This document shows positions 1-6,127 of a stretch of DNA of 7,415 nucleotides, in pieces. Source of the DNA: an uncultured Collinsella sp. (GTDB lineage: Bacteria; Actinomycetota; Coriobacteriia; Coriobacteriales; Coriobacteriaceae); NCBI GenBank assembly GCA_900754435.1, contig CAAECT010000095.1, positions 1 to 7,415 on the forward strand. The letters are read 5' to 3'. Below the pieces are notes generated by a model. That model was not told the origin of the DNA. It saw only the letters and a program-made list of their open reading frames with translations, and made no database searches. Within the stretch, counting starts at the first letter, position 1, and each line of letters starts with the position of its first letter. Both the position numbers and the translations under genes were made by a program.

Positions 1-553
1 AGTCGGCGGAGCCACCCAGCTCCAGGTCCAGATCGGAGTTCTCGCGCTCCTCATAGGTGGGGTTGACGATAAACTCGCCGGTCTCCACGTTGCGGCCGAT
101 GCGCACGCAGGCAAGCGGACCCTCGAAGGGCACGCCGCCGAGCGTCATGGCCAGGGAGGCACCCATGACGTTGATGACGTCGAAGGGGTTGACCTGGTCG
201 GCGACGAGCGAGGTGGCGACAATGTGCACCTCGTTGCGGAAGCCGTCCGGGAAGCTCGGGCGAATCGGACGGTCAATCATGCGCGCGGTGAGCGTGGCCT
301 TCTCGCTGGGACGGCCCTCACGCTTGAGGTAACCACCCGGGATGCGGCCGGCTGCGTACATCTTCTCGTTGAAGTCGACGGTCAGCGGGAAGAAGTCGTA
401 GTTCTTGCGCTCCTTGGAGACAACCACGGTGTCGAGCATCGTGGTGTCGCCCTGCTTGACCAGGCAGGCGCCGGTGGCCTGCTTGGCAAGCTCGCCGGAC
501 TCAAAGGTGTAGGTCTTGCCGTACAGCTCAAAGGTCTTGGATACGAGTGTCAT
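1..553 (-). CDS. pnp: Polyribonucleotide nucleotidyltransferase (PNPase), N-terminal part, cut by the window edge
   Basis: PNPase is a phosphorolytic 3'-to-5' exoribonuclease that degrades mRNA and can add 3' tails; it acts as a trimer in the cytoplasm. The first 184 codons are visible, from the ATG at 553 to the window edge. They cover the start of the first RNase PH domain. Family hallmarks are easy to see: GDTTML at about residues 35-40, FFPLTVDF at 54-61, GRIPGGYLKREGRPSE at 69-84 and RMIDRPIRPSFPDGF at 91-105. The second RNase PH, KH and S1 domains must lie beyond the left edge. The start is fixed by a strong Shine-Dalgarno, AAAGGAG (558-564), four bases from the ATG. The gene follows rpsO, a classic pairing in bacteria, and has a structured leader that suggests post-transcriptional control. 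The identity is secure; the full length cannot be seen. Confidence 0.97.
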   Translation of the reverse strand, partial: MTLVSKTFELYGKTYTFESGELAKQATGACLVKQGDTTMLDTVVVSKERKNYDFFPLTVDFNEKMYAAGRIPGGYLKREGRPSEKATLTARMIDRPIRPSFPDGFRNEVHIVATSLVADQVNPFDVINVMGASLAMTLGGVPFEGPLACVRIGRNVETGEFIVNPTYEERENSDLDLELGGSAD

Positions 554-656
554 TGTTCTCCTTTACCCCACAGGCCCCTTGCCTGTGGGCTTCTCATGTG
601 ACGCGGGCCCCCTGCCCCCGCCACGCTTCAGAGCGTGATTGTTCGCGCCCTTACAC
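554..656 (-). promoter_or_regulatory. Structured leader of pnp with three consecutive hairpins
   Basis: The space between the rpsO terminator and the pnp start can form three stems in minus-strand RNA. The first is a 6-bp stem with a 4-nt loop (622-637, arms CACGCT and AGCGTG). The second is a 5-bp G/C stem with a G-rich loop (603-621). The third is a perfect 9-bp stem with a 5-nt loop (567-589, arms CCCACAGGC and GCCTGTGGG). The third stem ends two bases before the pnp Shine-Dalgarno. In E. coli, the pnp leader is cut by RNase III in a stem-loop and PNPase then represses its own synthesis; a similar role here is inference. None of the stems is followed by a T-run on the minus strand, so they are not terminators. 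I could not recognise a clear -10 element for a separate pnp promoter. Confidence 0.5.
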
Positions 657-688
657 AAAAAGAGCGCCCCGCTGCGCAGGACGCTCTT
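657..688 (-). terminator. Factor-independent terminator after rpsO
   Basis: Fifteen bases after the rpsO stop, the minus strand reads a stem with arms AAGAGCGTCC (688-679) and GGGCGCTCTT (669-660). This is ten pairs including one G-U wobble, with a 9-nt loop. It runs into five T residues (661-657, the first two within the stem) before GTG. This is a standard intrinsic terminator. Some read-through into pnp is likely because I see no obvious promoter between it and pnp; that part is inference. Confidence 0.72.
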
Positions 689-703
689 AGCATGTACAAA
701 TCC

Positions 704-982
704 TTACTGGATGTTGTCGCGGATGCCCAGAGCCTTGATGAGCTCACGGTACTCGACGATGTCGTTCTTCTTGATGTAGGAGAGAAGACGACGACGACGG
801 CCGACGAGCATGAGCAGGCCACGACGGGTGTGGAAGTCCTTCTGGTGGGACTTCATGTGCTCGGTCAGCTCCTTGATGCGCTCGGACAGGATGGCGACCT
901 GAACCTTGGGGTTGCCGGTGTCGACCGGGGTGTTACCGAACTGGGCAGTCAGCTCAGCCTTGCGCTCTTTGGAAACAGTCAT
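704..982 (-). CDS. rpsO: 30S ribosomal protein S15
   Basis: S15 is a primary binding protein of the central domain of 16S rRNA and helps form the platform of the 30S subunit. The product is 92 residues, against about 89 in most bacteria. It matches the family from end to end: TGNPKVQVAILSERIKELT at about 22-40, EHMKSHQKDFHTRRGLLMLV at 41-60, then GRRRRLLSYIKK at 61-72. The rRNA-contacting H42, D49 and RR pair (53-54) are present. The start is the ATG at 982, because AAAGGTG (988-994) sits five bases upstream and the family alignment begins there. An in-frame upstream ATG at 1078 would add 32 unrelated residues. The gene has its own 138-bp upstream region with a palindrome and is closed by a terminator. 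S15 commonly represses its own translation. Confidence 0.97.
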   Translation of the reverse strand: MTVSKERKAELTAQFGNTPVDTGNPKVQVAILSERIKELTEHMKSHQKDFHTRRGLLMLVGRRRRLLSYIKKNDIVEYRELIKALGIRDNIQ

Positions 983-1120
983 TGTTTCACCTTTCGTTTC
1001 TTGTCGCCCGCGGGCGACACTATTCGCCTCGGACTGGGAAGCCGTCGGTGGAGCGAGCATCCAAGGTCGAGGTACCAACAGGTCGGTATGTTACCACAAG
1101 CAGACCGCCCATGCGCATCA
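983..1120 (-). promoter_or_regulatory. rpsO upstream region with an 18-bp perfect palindrome
   Basis: This gene-free stretch separates recO from rpsO. It contains the perfect palindrome TGTCGCCCGCGGGCGACA (1002-1019), ending 19 bases before the rpsO ATG and just ahead of its Shine-Dalgarno. As RNA it would fold into a 7-bp stem with a CGCG tetraloop; as DNA it could be an operator. A smaller stem, GGTA-ACA-TACC on the minus strand, lies nearer recO. No hairpin with a T-run is present, so I see no intrinsic terminator for recO. I could not find a convincing -35/-10 pair, so whether rpsO has its own promoter is unresolved. S15 is known to bind structured leaders of its own mRNA in several bacterial groups, which makes a leader regulator plausible here. 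Confidence 0.45.
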
Positions 1121-1870
1121 TCACCGACCCAACATGAATTCCATCGCACGGAGGCGCTGGTCGGTGTGCGTCGCAGCCCACACATGCGAAAGCCCGAGCA
1201 AGAACGCCGCCGTATGCGGGTCGATTCGCTCGACCATGAGTGCATCGAAGGTCATGGACATGAGGGCGCGCAGCCACTCGACCTCACCGGTCGAAACCAG
1301 CTCGGCACCCGGAACGCTCGACGCGCACGAACCGCACATGAGCCCGCCCGCCTGGGGCGAAAAGTACGACAGCATGGGGTCTCCGCACAGCACGCAGGCC
1401 GAAAAATCGGGTCGATAGCCCACGTGCGACAGAAGTTTAAAGACAAAGGCCGCCACGAGCAGGTCCATATGTGCCGAGTCGAGCCCACAGCCGACAAGCG
1501 TGAGCGCTCGCTGCGTTATGGCAAAGGTAAACGGGTCCTCGGCGTCCTCGAACGAGCACACGCGCGCGACCTCGGCGATCGCGCTTGCGGCGCAGGTCGT
1601 CTCGTAATCGGGCGCAGCGCCGAGCGGCGCTTCCATAAGCTCGGCCTGGGAAACCACGTCGAGCGACCGCCCATGCGCGAGCAGCATGTCGACGGTACAG
1701 AACAGCTCACAGCGCGCAGCCAGGCGCCCACCGGGTTTACGGGCACCCTTTGCCACGGCACGAACCTGCCGACCTCGCTCATCAAGCATCGTCAAGATCA
1801 GATCGGTCTCCTTGAGCTTGGTCTTATCGAGGACGAGTACCTTTGTGCGATATGTCCGTGAGCCTGCCAT
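1121..1870 (-). CDS. recO: DNA repair protein RecO
   Basis: RecO works with RecR (and RecF) to load RecA onto SSB-coated single-stranded DNA during recombinational repair. The 249-residue product has the expected N-terminal OB-fold start, with YRTKVLVLDKTKLKETDLI at residues 7-25, followed by the LDERGRQVRAVAKGARKP segment (29-46). A zinc-binding site of CxxC type lies at C159/C162 and C179/C182, as in many RecO proteins. The length is normal for the family. The start is the ATG at 1870, 15 bases after the era stop. Its ribosome site is poor: the nearest purine run, AAGGG, overlaps the era stop region and lies about 12 bases from the ATG, so translation probably depends on coupling to era. 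The era-recO order is widespread in Gram-positive bacteria. Confidence 0.95.
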   Translation of the reverse strand: MAGSRTYRTKVLVLDKTKLKETDLILTMLDERGRQVRAVAKGARKPGGRLAARCELFCTVDMLLAHGRSLDVVSQAELMEAPLGAAPDYETTCAASAIAEVARVCSFEDAEDPFTFAITQRALTLVGCGLDSAHMDLLVAAFVFKLLSHVGYRPDFSACVLCGDPMLSYFSPQAGGLMCGSCASSVPGAELVSTGEVEWLRALMSMTFDALMVERIDPHTAAFLLGLSHVWAATHTDQRLRAMEFMLGR

Positions 1871-1885
1871 GAGCGCTGCGCGCCC

Positions 1886-2953
1886 TTAGTCCTCGGCGCT
1901 ATACCCAAAGCGGCGAATCTGGGCCTCGTCGTCACGCCAGCCGGCCTTGACCTTCACGTCCAGCTCCAAAAAGACCTGCGTGCCAAAGATGCGCTCAAGA
2001 TCGCGACGGGCATCGATACCGATATGCTTGATCATCTCGCCGCCCTTGCCGATGATGATGCCCTTTTGGCCCTCGCGCTCGACGTAAATGGTGGCGTGCA
2101 CGCGCAGTACCTTCTTGGTCTGCTCGAGCGCATCGCAGATCACGCCAACGGAGTGCGGGATCTCATCACGGGTGCGGCGCAAGACCTTCTCGCGCACAAA
2201 CTCGGCAACGAGCGTCTCATCGGAAGCGTCGGTACCCATGTCCTCGGGGAACCAACGCGGACCCTCGGGCAAAAAGTGCGCAACGGTCTCGATGAAGGCA
2301 TCGACGTTGAAGTTCTTGACCGACGACGTAACGATCTCGTCGTCATACTCCATGAGCTCGTGGGCGGCCTTGAGCTGTTCCATAACCTGGGCGGGATCGG
2401 CCTCATCGGCCTTGGTAAGCACCAGGACCTTCTTGGAACGAGCGTTCTTGACACGCTCGGCAACCCAGGCGTCCCCCCTGCCGATGGGCTTGGTGGCATC
2501 AATCAAAAACGCGACGACATCGACATCGTTCAACTCGAACAACGCACTCTTGTTGAGCTCGGAACCCAGGCCGTCCTTAGGCTTATGAATACCCGGGGTA
2601 TCGACAAAGACCAGCTGGTAGCCGGGACGGTTGACGACGGCGCGCATGCGGCGGCGAGTCGTCTGGGCCACCGGCGAGGTGATGGCGACCTTTTTGCCAT
2701 AGCAGGCGTTGAGCAGCGTGGACTTGCCGGCGTTGGGACGACCGACCAGGGCCACGAAACCGCTGCGGAAACCGGGCTCCACGTCGCCAAAGCCCGCGAG
2801 GTTGTCGTCCTCGTCGCACAGGGCGTCGAGCTCCTCATCGCTCATGCCCTTAAACGGGTCGAACTCCTCGACTTCCTCGAGCTCCTCGGTATCCACCGCA
2901 TCCAGGGACTCGTCGTCCAAAATCTCATCGGTAGACTGCATATTGTCGGACAT
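1886..2953 (-). CDS. era: GTPase Era, with a long acidic N-terminal extension
   Basis: Era is an essential GTPase that binds the 3' end of 16S rRNA and checks 30S maturation at the membrane. The 355-residue protein has a GTPase domain from about residue 62: P-loop GRPNAGKS (71-78), switch I threonines near 98-99, and G3 DTPG (118-121). The G4 motif is TKAD (180-183) instead of NKxD, and the G5 region reads TSSV (209-212). A C-terminal KH domain follows, with GKGG at 302-305 and a conserved KVKAGWRDDEAQIRRFGY end. Residues 1-61 form an extension absent from typical Era (about 300 residues): roughly 25 of the first 60 residues are Asp or Glu and only one is Lys. The start at 2953 is supported by AAGGGA about six bases upstream; internal Met37 has its purine run too close. 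It lies 12 bases after dgkA and 15 before recO. Confidence 0.96.
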   Translation of the reverse strand: MSDNMQSTDEILDDESLDAVDTEELEEVEEFDPFKGMSDEELDALCDEDDNLAGFGDVEPGFRSGFVALVGRPNAGKSTLLNACYGKKVAITSPVAQTTRRRMRAVVNRPGYQLVFVDTPGIHKPKDGLGSELNKSALFELNDVDVVAFLIDATKPIGRGDAWVAERVKNARSKKVLVLTKADEADPAQVMEQLKAAHELMEYDDEIVTSSVKNFNVDAFIETVAHFLPEGPRWFPEDMGTDASDETLVAEFVREKVLRRTRDEIPHSVGVICDALEQTKKVLRVHATIYVEREGQKGIIIGKGGEMIKHIGIDARRDLERIFGTQVFLELDVKVKAGWRDDEAQIRRFGYSAED

Positions 2954-2965
2954 GGGAATCCCTTT

Positions 2966-3343
2966 CTAGATAAAGCCGAGCGCGTGGGCAAATACCAGCA
3001 CGCCCACAATCGCGGCGGTGATGGAAAGAACGTATACGGAGGCGGCGGCGATGTCCTTCGCACGCTTGGCCAACGGATGGAGCTCCTGGGTCGCCAGGTC
3101 GACAATGGCCTCCATGGCGGTGTTGCACAGCTCGCCGTGAATCACCAGGCCGCAACAGATGATAATCGTGGCCCACTCGGCAATGTCGAGCCCCACGATG
3201 CAGCCGGCAATGACGGTGCACACGCCCGCCACGAGCATGACCTTAATGTTACGCTCGGTCTTGACGGCGGTGACGAAGCCCTCCATGGCGTAGGAAAACG
3301 ACTTTAAGAAGGACGGATGGTCCTTGTTCGATCCGGGAATCAT
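2966..3343 (-). CDS. dgkA: Diacylglycerol kinase family protein, probably undecaprenol kinase
   Basis: This is a small integral-membrane lipid kinase of the prokaryotic DgkA family. In Gram-positive bacteria members of this family usually phosphorylate undecaprenol, helping to supply the carrier lipid for cell-wall synthesis, rather than diacylglycerol; the substrate here is inferred. The 125-residue protein has three hydrophobic segments, at about 36-52, 56-72 and 103-123. The family signature ELCNTAMEAIVDL (71-83) carries the catalytic E71 and the metal-binding N74. HPLAKRAKDIAAASV follows (89-103), and the conserved TERNIK (29-34) lies on the N-terminal side. The start is the ATG at 3343, with AGGAG overlapping the ybeY stop and seven bases of spacing. 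The gap to ybeY is nine bases, so the two are co-translated in one operon. Confidence 0.93.
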   Translation of the reverse strand: MIPGSNKDHPSFLKSFSYAMEGFVTAVKTERNIKVMLVAGVCTVIAGCIVGLDIAEWATIIICCGLVIHGELCNTAMEAIVDLATQELHPLAKRAKDIAAASVYVLSITAAIVGVLVFAHALGFI

Positions 3344-3352
3344 AGACGGCTC

Positions 3353-3862
3353 CTAGTCGTGGGCGTGGTTGGTGATGGGGCCGACGTGGACTAGCTTGGG
3401 GTCCTCGCCGCGCTCGAGCGCCAAATCGCGCAGGATGGCGTCCTCGCGGGCCTCCATGACCTCGGCCTCGTCGTCCTCGATGTGGTCATAGCCCAGCAGG
3501 TGCAGCATGCCGTGTACGAGCATCAGACGGCACTCGTCAGCAGGGCTATTGCCAAAGCTGGGGGCCTGACGGGCAATGACCTGCGGGGCCAAGATAATAT
3601 CGCCGAGCTCGAGCGTCTCATCGACGGGAATGTCATCGTCAAAGGCCGAGTCGCACTCAAACGAGAGCACATCGGTGGTGCGGTCGATACCGCGCCACTC
3701 GTGGTTGAGCTCATGCATCTCGTCCTCGTGGACATACGAAAGGGAAATCTCGACTTCACGTTCAACGCCCTCGGCGGCAAGCACAACCTCGCAGATGTGC
3801 TCCACCTCCTGCGCGTCAAGCAGCGTATCGAGTTCGGCATCGTTGCTGATCAATACACTCAA
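3353..3862 (-). CDS. ybeY: Endoribonuclease YbeY (16S rRNA maturation), TTG start
   Basis: YbeY is a zinc-dependent single-strand endoribonuclease needed for 16S rRNA 3'-end processing and 70S ribosome quality control. The 169-residue product carries the zinc motif HGMLHLLGYDH (117-127), with H117, H121 and H127 as ligands. It also carries the conserved RGIDRTTDVLSFE segment (57-69). After about residue 150 there is a short polar tail with several histidines. The start codon is TTG at 3862: AGGAG sits five bases upstream and no ATG or GTG is available nearby in frame. TTG overlaps the phoH stop as TTGA, so the two genes are translationally coupled. YbeY and the PhoH-like protein YbeZ are known functional partners, which fits the overlap. 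Confidence 0.95.
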   Translation of the reverse strand: MSVLISNDAELDTLLDAQEVEHICEVVLAAEGVEREVEISLSYVHEDEMHELNHEWRGIDRTTDVLSFECDSAFDDDIPVDETLELGDIILAPQVIARQAPSFGNSPADECRLMLVHGMLHLLGYDHIEDDEAEVMEAREDAILRDLALERGEDPKLVHVGPITNHAHD

Positions 3863-4845
3863 CGGGACTCCTTTCGGTCACGTACGCGTTTCTCGCGCAC
3901 ATCATCATAAGTGTCGTATGCCTCGACGATACGTCCCACCAAGGCATGGCGCACCACGTCGGCACGCTCGAGGTGCGAAAATGCGACATCGTCGACACGG
4001 CCCAAAATCTGCTCAACGTCGGCAAGACCGCCACGACGACCCACCAGGTCGCGCTGGCTCAGGTCGCCGGTAATCACGAACTTGGAGTTAAAACCCAAGC
4101 GCGTCAGAAACATCTTCATCTGCTCAGGCGTGGTATTTTGCGCCTCGTCGAGCACCACGAAGGCATCGCTCAGCGTGCGGCCGCGCATATAGGCAAGCGG
4201 GGCGATCTCGATCACGCCGCGCTCCATAAGCTCATCGGTGCGCTCGCGATCCATCATGTCAAAAAGGGCGTCGTAGAGCGGACGCATGTAGGGATCGATC
4301 TTTTCCTCGAGGGTACCGGGTAAAAAGCCCAGGTTCTCCCCCGCCTCGACAACCGGACGCGTCAAGATCAGACGGCCCACCTCGTGACGCTTAAGCGCGG
4401 CAACGGCGAGCGCCATGGCCAGATAAGTCTTACCGGTGCCGGCAGGACCCAGGCCAAACGTGATGGTATGCGAGCGAATGGCATCCACGTAGCGCTTTTG
4501 GCCGAGCGTTTTGGGGCGAATGGCACGACCGCGATACGAAAGCAGCACGTCATCGCGAAGCGACGTAGCCTCGTGCTCACCGTCGCGCAGAACGGCCAGA
4601 CAGCGCGAGACATCGTCGGCAGAAAGCGTGCGCCCGGCAGCAGCCTCACGAAAGGCATGTTCGAAAAAACGCGCCACGAGTTCGACCTCATCCGGGTCAC
4701 CGCTCACGGCGATGCTATCGCCACGGGCGACCACATGGGCGCGCACCAAGTTCTCGAGTGCACGAAGGACGCCGTCGCCGGCGCCCAAAACGCGCGAGGG
4801 GTCGATTCCCTCGGGAACGGTAAGTCTAATCTTCGAGGCTTCCAT
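3859..4845 (-). CDS. phoH: PhoH-like ATPase (YbeZ family)
   Basis: This is a cytoplasmic P-loop NTPase of the PhoH/YbeZ family, linked to RNA metabolism and to YbeY. The 328-residue product begins with the usual small N-terminal RNA-binding-like domain (about 1-105). The ATPase core follows: the RPKTLGQKRYVDAI segment (110-123), Walker A GPAGTGKT (133-140), TRPVVEAGENLGFLPG (162-177), Walker B VVLDEAQN (230-237) and the sensor-like VITGD (257-261). The end is strongly charged (KRVRDRKESR). The chosen start is the ATG at 4845, with GGAGG three bases upstream; an upstream in-frame ATG at 4950 would add 35 residues that lie within mtaB and do not resemble the family. The gene overlaps mtaB by 20 bases and ybeY by four. 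The exact biochemical role is not settled for this family. Confidence 0.95.
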   Translation of the reverse strand: MEASKIRLTVPEGIDPSRVLGAGDGVLRALENLVRAHVVARGDSIAVSGDPDEVELVARFFEHAFREAAAGRTLSADDVSRCLAVLRDGEHEATSLRDDVLLSYRGRAIRPKTLGQKRYVDAIRSHTITFGLGPAGTGKTYLAMALAVAALKRHEVGRLILTRPVVEAGENLGFLPGTLEEKIDPYMRPLYDALFDMMDRERTDELMERGVIEIAPLAYMRGRTLSDAFVVLDEAQNTTPEQMKMFLTRLGFNSKFVITGDLSQRDLVGRRGGLADVEQILGRVDDVAFSHLERADVVRHALVGRIVEAYDTYDDVREKRVRDRKESR

Positions 4846-6118
4846 GAACCTCCCTGCGCGCATGGACCAAGCCGGAATCATCGACTCCGATGATAGCAAC
4901 ATCGAGCAGGCACGGGGCTGTGAGTCCACAGGTATCGTCAAGACGGGCATGATGGAACGAGCCGAGCGTCAGGTTGTCACCATACTCGAGCACGGCACGC
5001 TCGACTGTGCCCACGCGACGACGAGCGTCGGCAATAGCGAGCTCCTGTGCCGCGGCCCGCATACGGCGGCTGCGCTCAGCCATAACCTCGGGCGGCACCT
5101 GGTCGGGCATATCGGCAGCAAGGGTACCGGGACGCTTGCTATAGCGGAACACGTGCATACGCGAGAAACCCACACGGCGGCACAGCGCCAGCGACTCCTC
5201 GAATTCCTCGTCCGTCTCGCCGGGGAAGCCGACGATGACATCGCACGAAAGAGACACCTGGGGCAAGTTGGCGCGAATCATGCGCACCGTGTCCTCAAAG
5301 GCCTCGGCGCTATAGGGACGGCCCATGCGATGCAGGGTCGCCGTGCAGCCGGACTGCACGGGCAGGTGCAAAAACGGGGCGATACGCTGCGGATAGCGCG
5401 CCATAACCTTAAGCAGGCGCTCAGAGATATCCATGGGCTCGACCGAGGAAATGCGCACATGCGCAATAGTCGTTCGCTCCATGCTGGCCTCGAGCAGCTC
5501 ATCGATTTCGACATGCTCGTCGGTCGCGCTCTTGCCATCGTAGGCACCCAGGTTCACACCGGTCAGCACCACCTCGGGCACGCCGGCCTCCTGGGCCTCG
5601 CGAACTTGCTCGAGCACGGACTCGACGGGCACGGAGCGCTCGGGGCCGCGTGCCTTCCACACAATGCAATAGGTGCAACGGTGGTTGCAGCCGTCCTGAA
5701 TCTTCACGCCCAGGCGAGAGCGACCGAGCGCATCGACCACCTCGCCATCGCTGCAGGCGGGAACGCTATCGGACTCAACGCCCAGCACCTCGCAGACACG
5801 TTCGGCGACATCGATCTTGGACGGCTCGGCAATCACGCGATCCGAAAGTTCCAACAGCTCCTCGGGATGCAAATTGACCACGCATCCGGTCACGACCACA
5901 TAGGGCTCATTTGGATGGGCCAGCGCATGACGGACGGCCTTACGGGTCTTGGCCTCGGCCTCTCCCGTCACGGCACAGGTATTGATAACGATCAGATCAG
6001 CGTCCTGTGGCTCCACCATCGCAAAGCCCAGGCGCATAAGATCGGCAGTGATACGGTCAGACTCAACCCGGTTGACGCGGCAGCCGAGGTTGACGACGGA
6101 AATATGGGGTGCGAGCAC
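4826..6118 (-). CDS. mtaB: MiaB-family tRNA methylthiotransferase, probably MtaB (t6A to ms2t6A), GTG start
   Basis: This radical-SAM enzyme adds a methylthio group to a tRNA adenosine next to the anticodon. The MtaB branch converts t6A37 to ms2t6A37. Three cysteines of the N-terminal cluster domain are present: C13 in NLGCRVN, C48 in NTCAVT and C79 in TGCVVN. The radical-SAM triad is C144, C148 and C151 in DGCNHRCTYC. Further family segments are LTGVNLGAYDG (185-195), HLPVQSGC (251-258) and DVIVGFPGETDEEF (293-306). The region after about 370 is a divergent TRAM domain. INTCAVT followed by KTRKAVRHA resembles MtaB more than MiaB or RimO, but separating them properly needs a tree. The start is GTG at 6118, with AAGGAG, which overlaps the dnaJ stop, five bases upstream. 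It ends inside the start of phoH. Confidence 0.88.
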   Translation of the reverse strand: MLAPHISVVNLGCRVNRVESDRITADLMRLGFAMVEPQDADLIVINTCAVTGEAEAKTRKAVRHALAHPNEPYVVVTGCVVNLHPEELLELSDRVIAEPSKIDVAERVCEVLGVESDSVPACSDGEVVDALGRSRLGVKIQDGCNHRCTYCIVWKARGPERSVPVESVLEQVREAQEAGVPEVVLTGVNLGAYDGKSATDEHVEIDELLEASMERTTIAHVRISSVEPMDISERLLKVMARYPQRIAPFLHLPVQSGCTATLHRMGRPYSAEAFEDTVRMIRANLPQVSLSCDVIVGFPGETDEEFEESLALCRRVGFSRMHVFRYSKRPGTLAADMPDQVPPEVMAERSRRMRAAAQELAIADARRRVGTVERAVLEYGDNLTLGSFHHARLDDTCGLTAPCLLDVAIIGVDDSGLVHARREVHGSLED

Positions 6119-6127
6119 GCGGGCTCC

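Noticed and set aside
567..589. Strong hairpin ahead of pnp read as a terminator
   Set aside because: On the minus strand it is followed by GTAAAGGAG, not a T-run, and there is no plus-strand gene to terminate.
983..1078. Upstream ATG start for rpsO at 1078
   Set aside because: The extra 32 residues would run across the palindromic leader and are absent from S15 proteins; AAAGGTG precedes the ATG at 982.
635..1861. Plus-strand open frame of 408 codons opposite rpsO and recO
   Set aside because: It runs through the rpsO terminator, the rpsO leader and recO in antisense, and its protein resembles no known family.
2024..3307. Plus-strand open frame of 427 codons opposite era and dgkA
   Set aside because: It is a shadow of era and dgkA caused by biased codon use, with no family motif.
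4846..4950. Upstream ATG start for phoH at 4950
   Set aside because: It would add 35 residues encoded inside mtaB with no family similarity; the ATG at 4845 has GGAGG just upstream.
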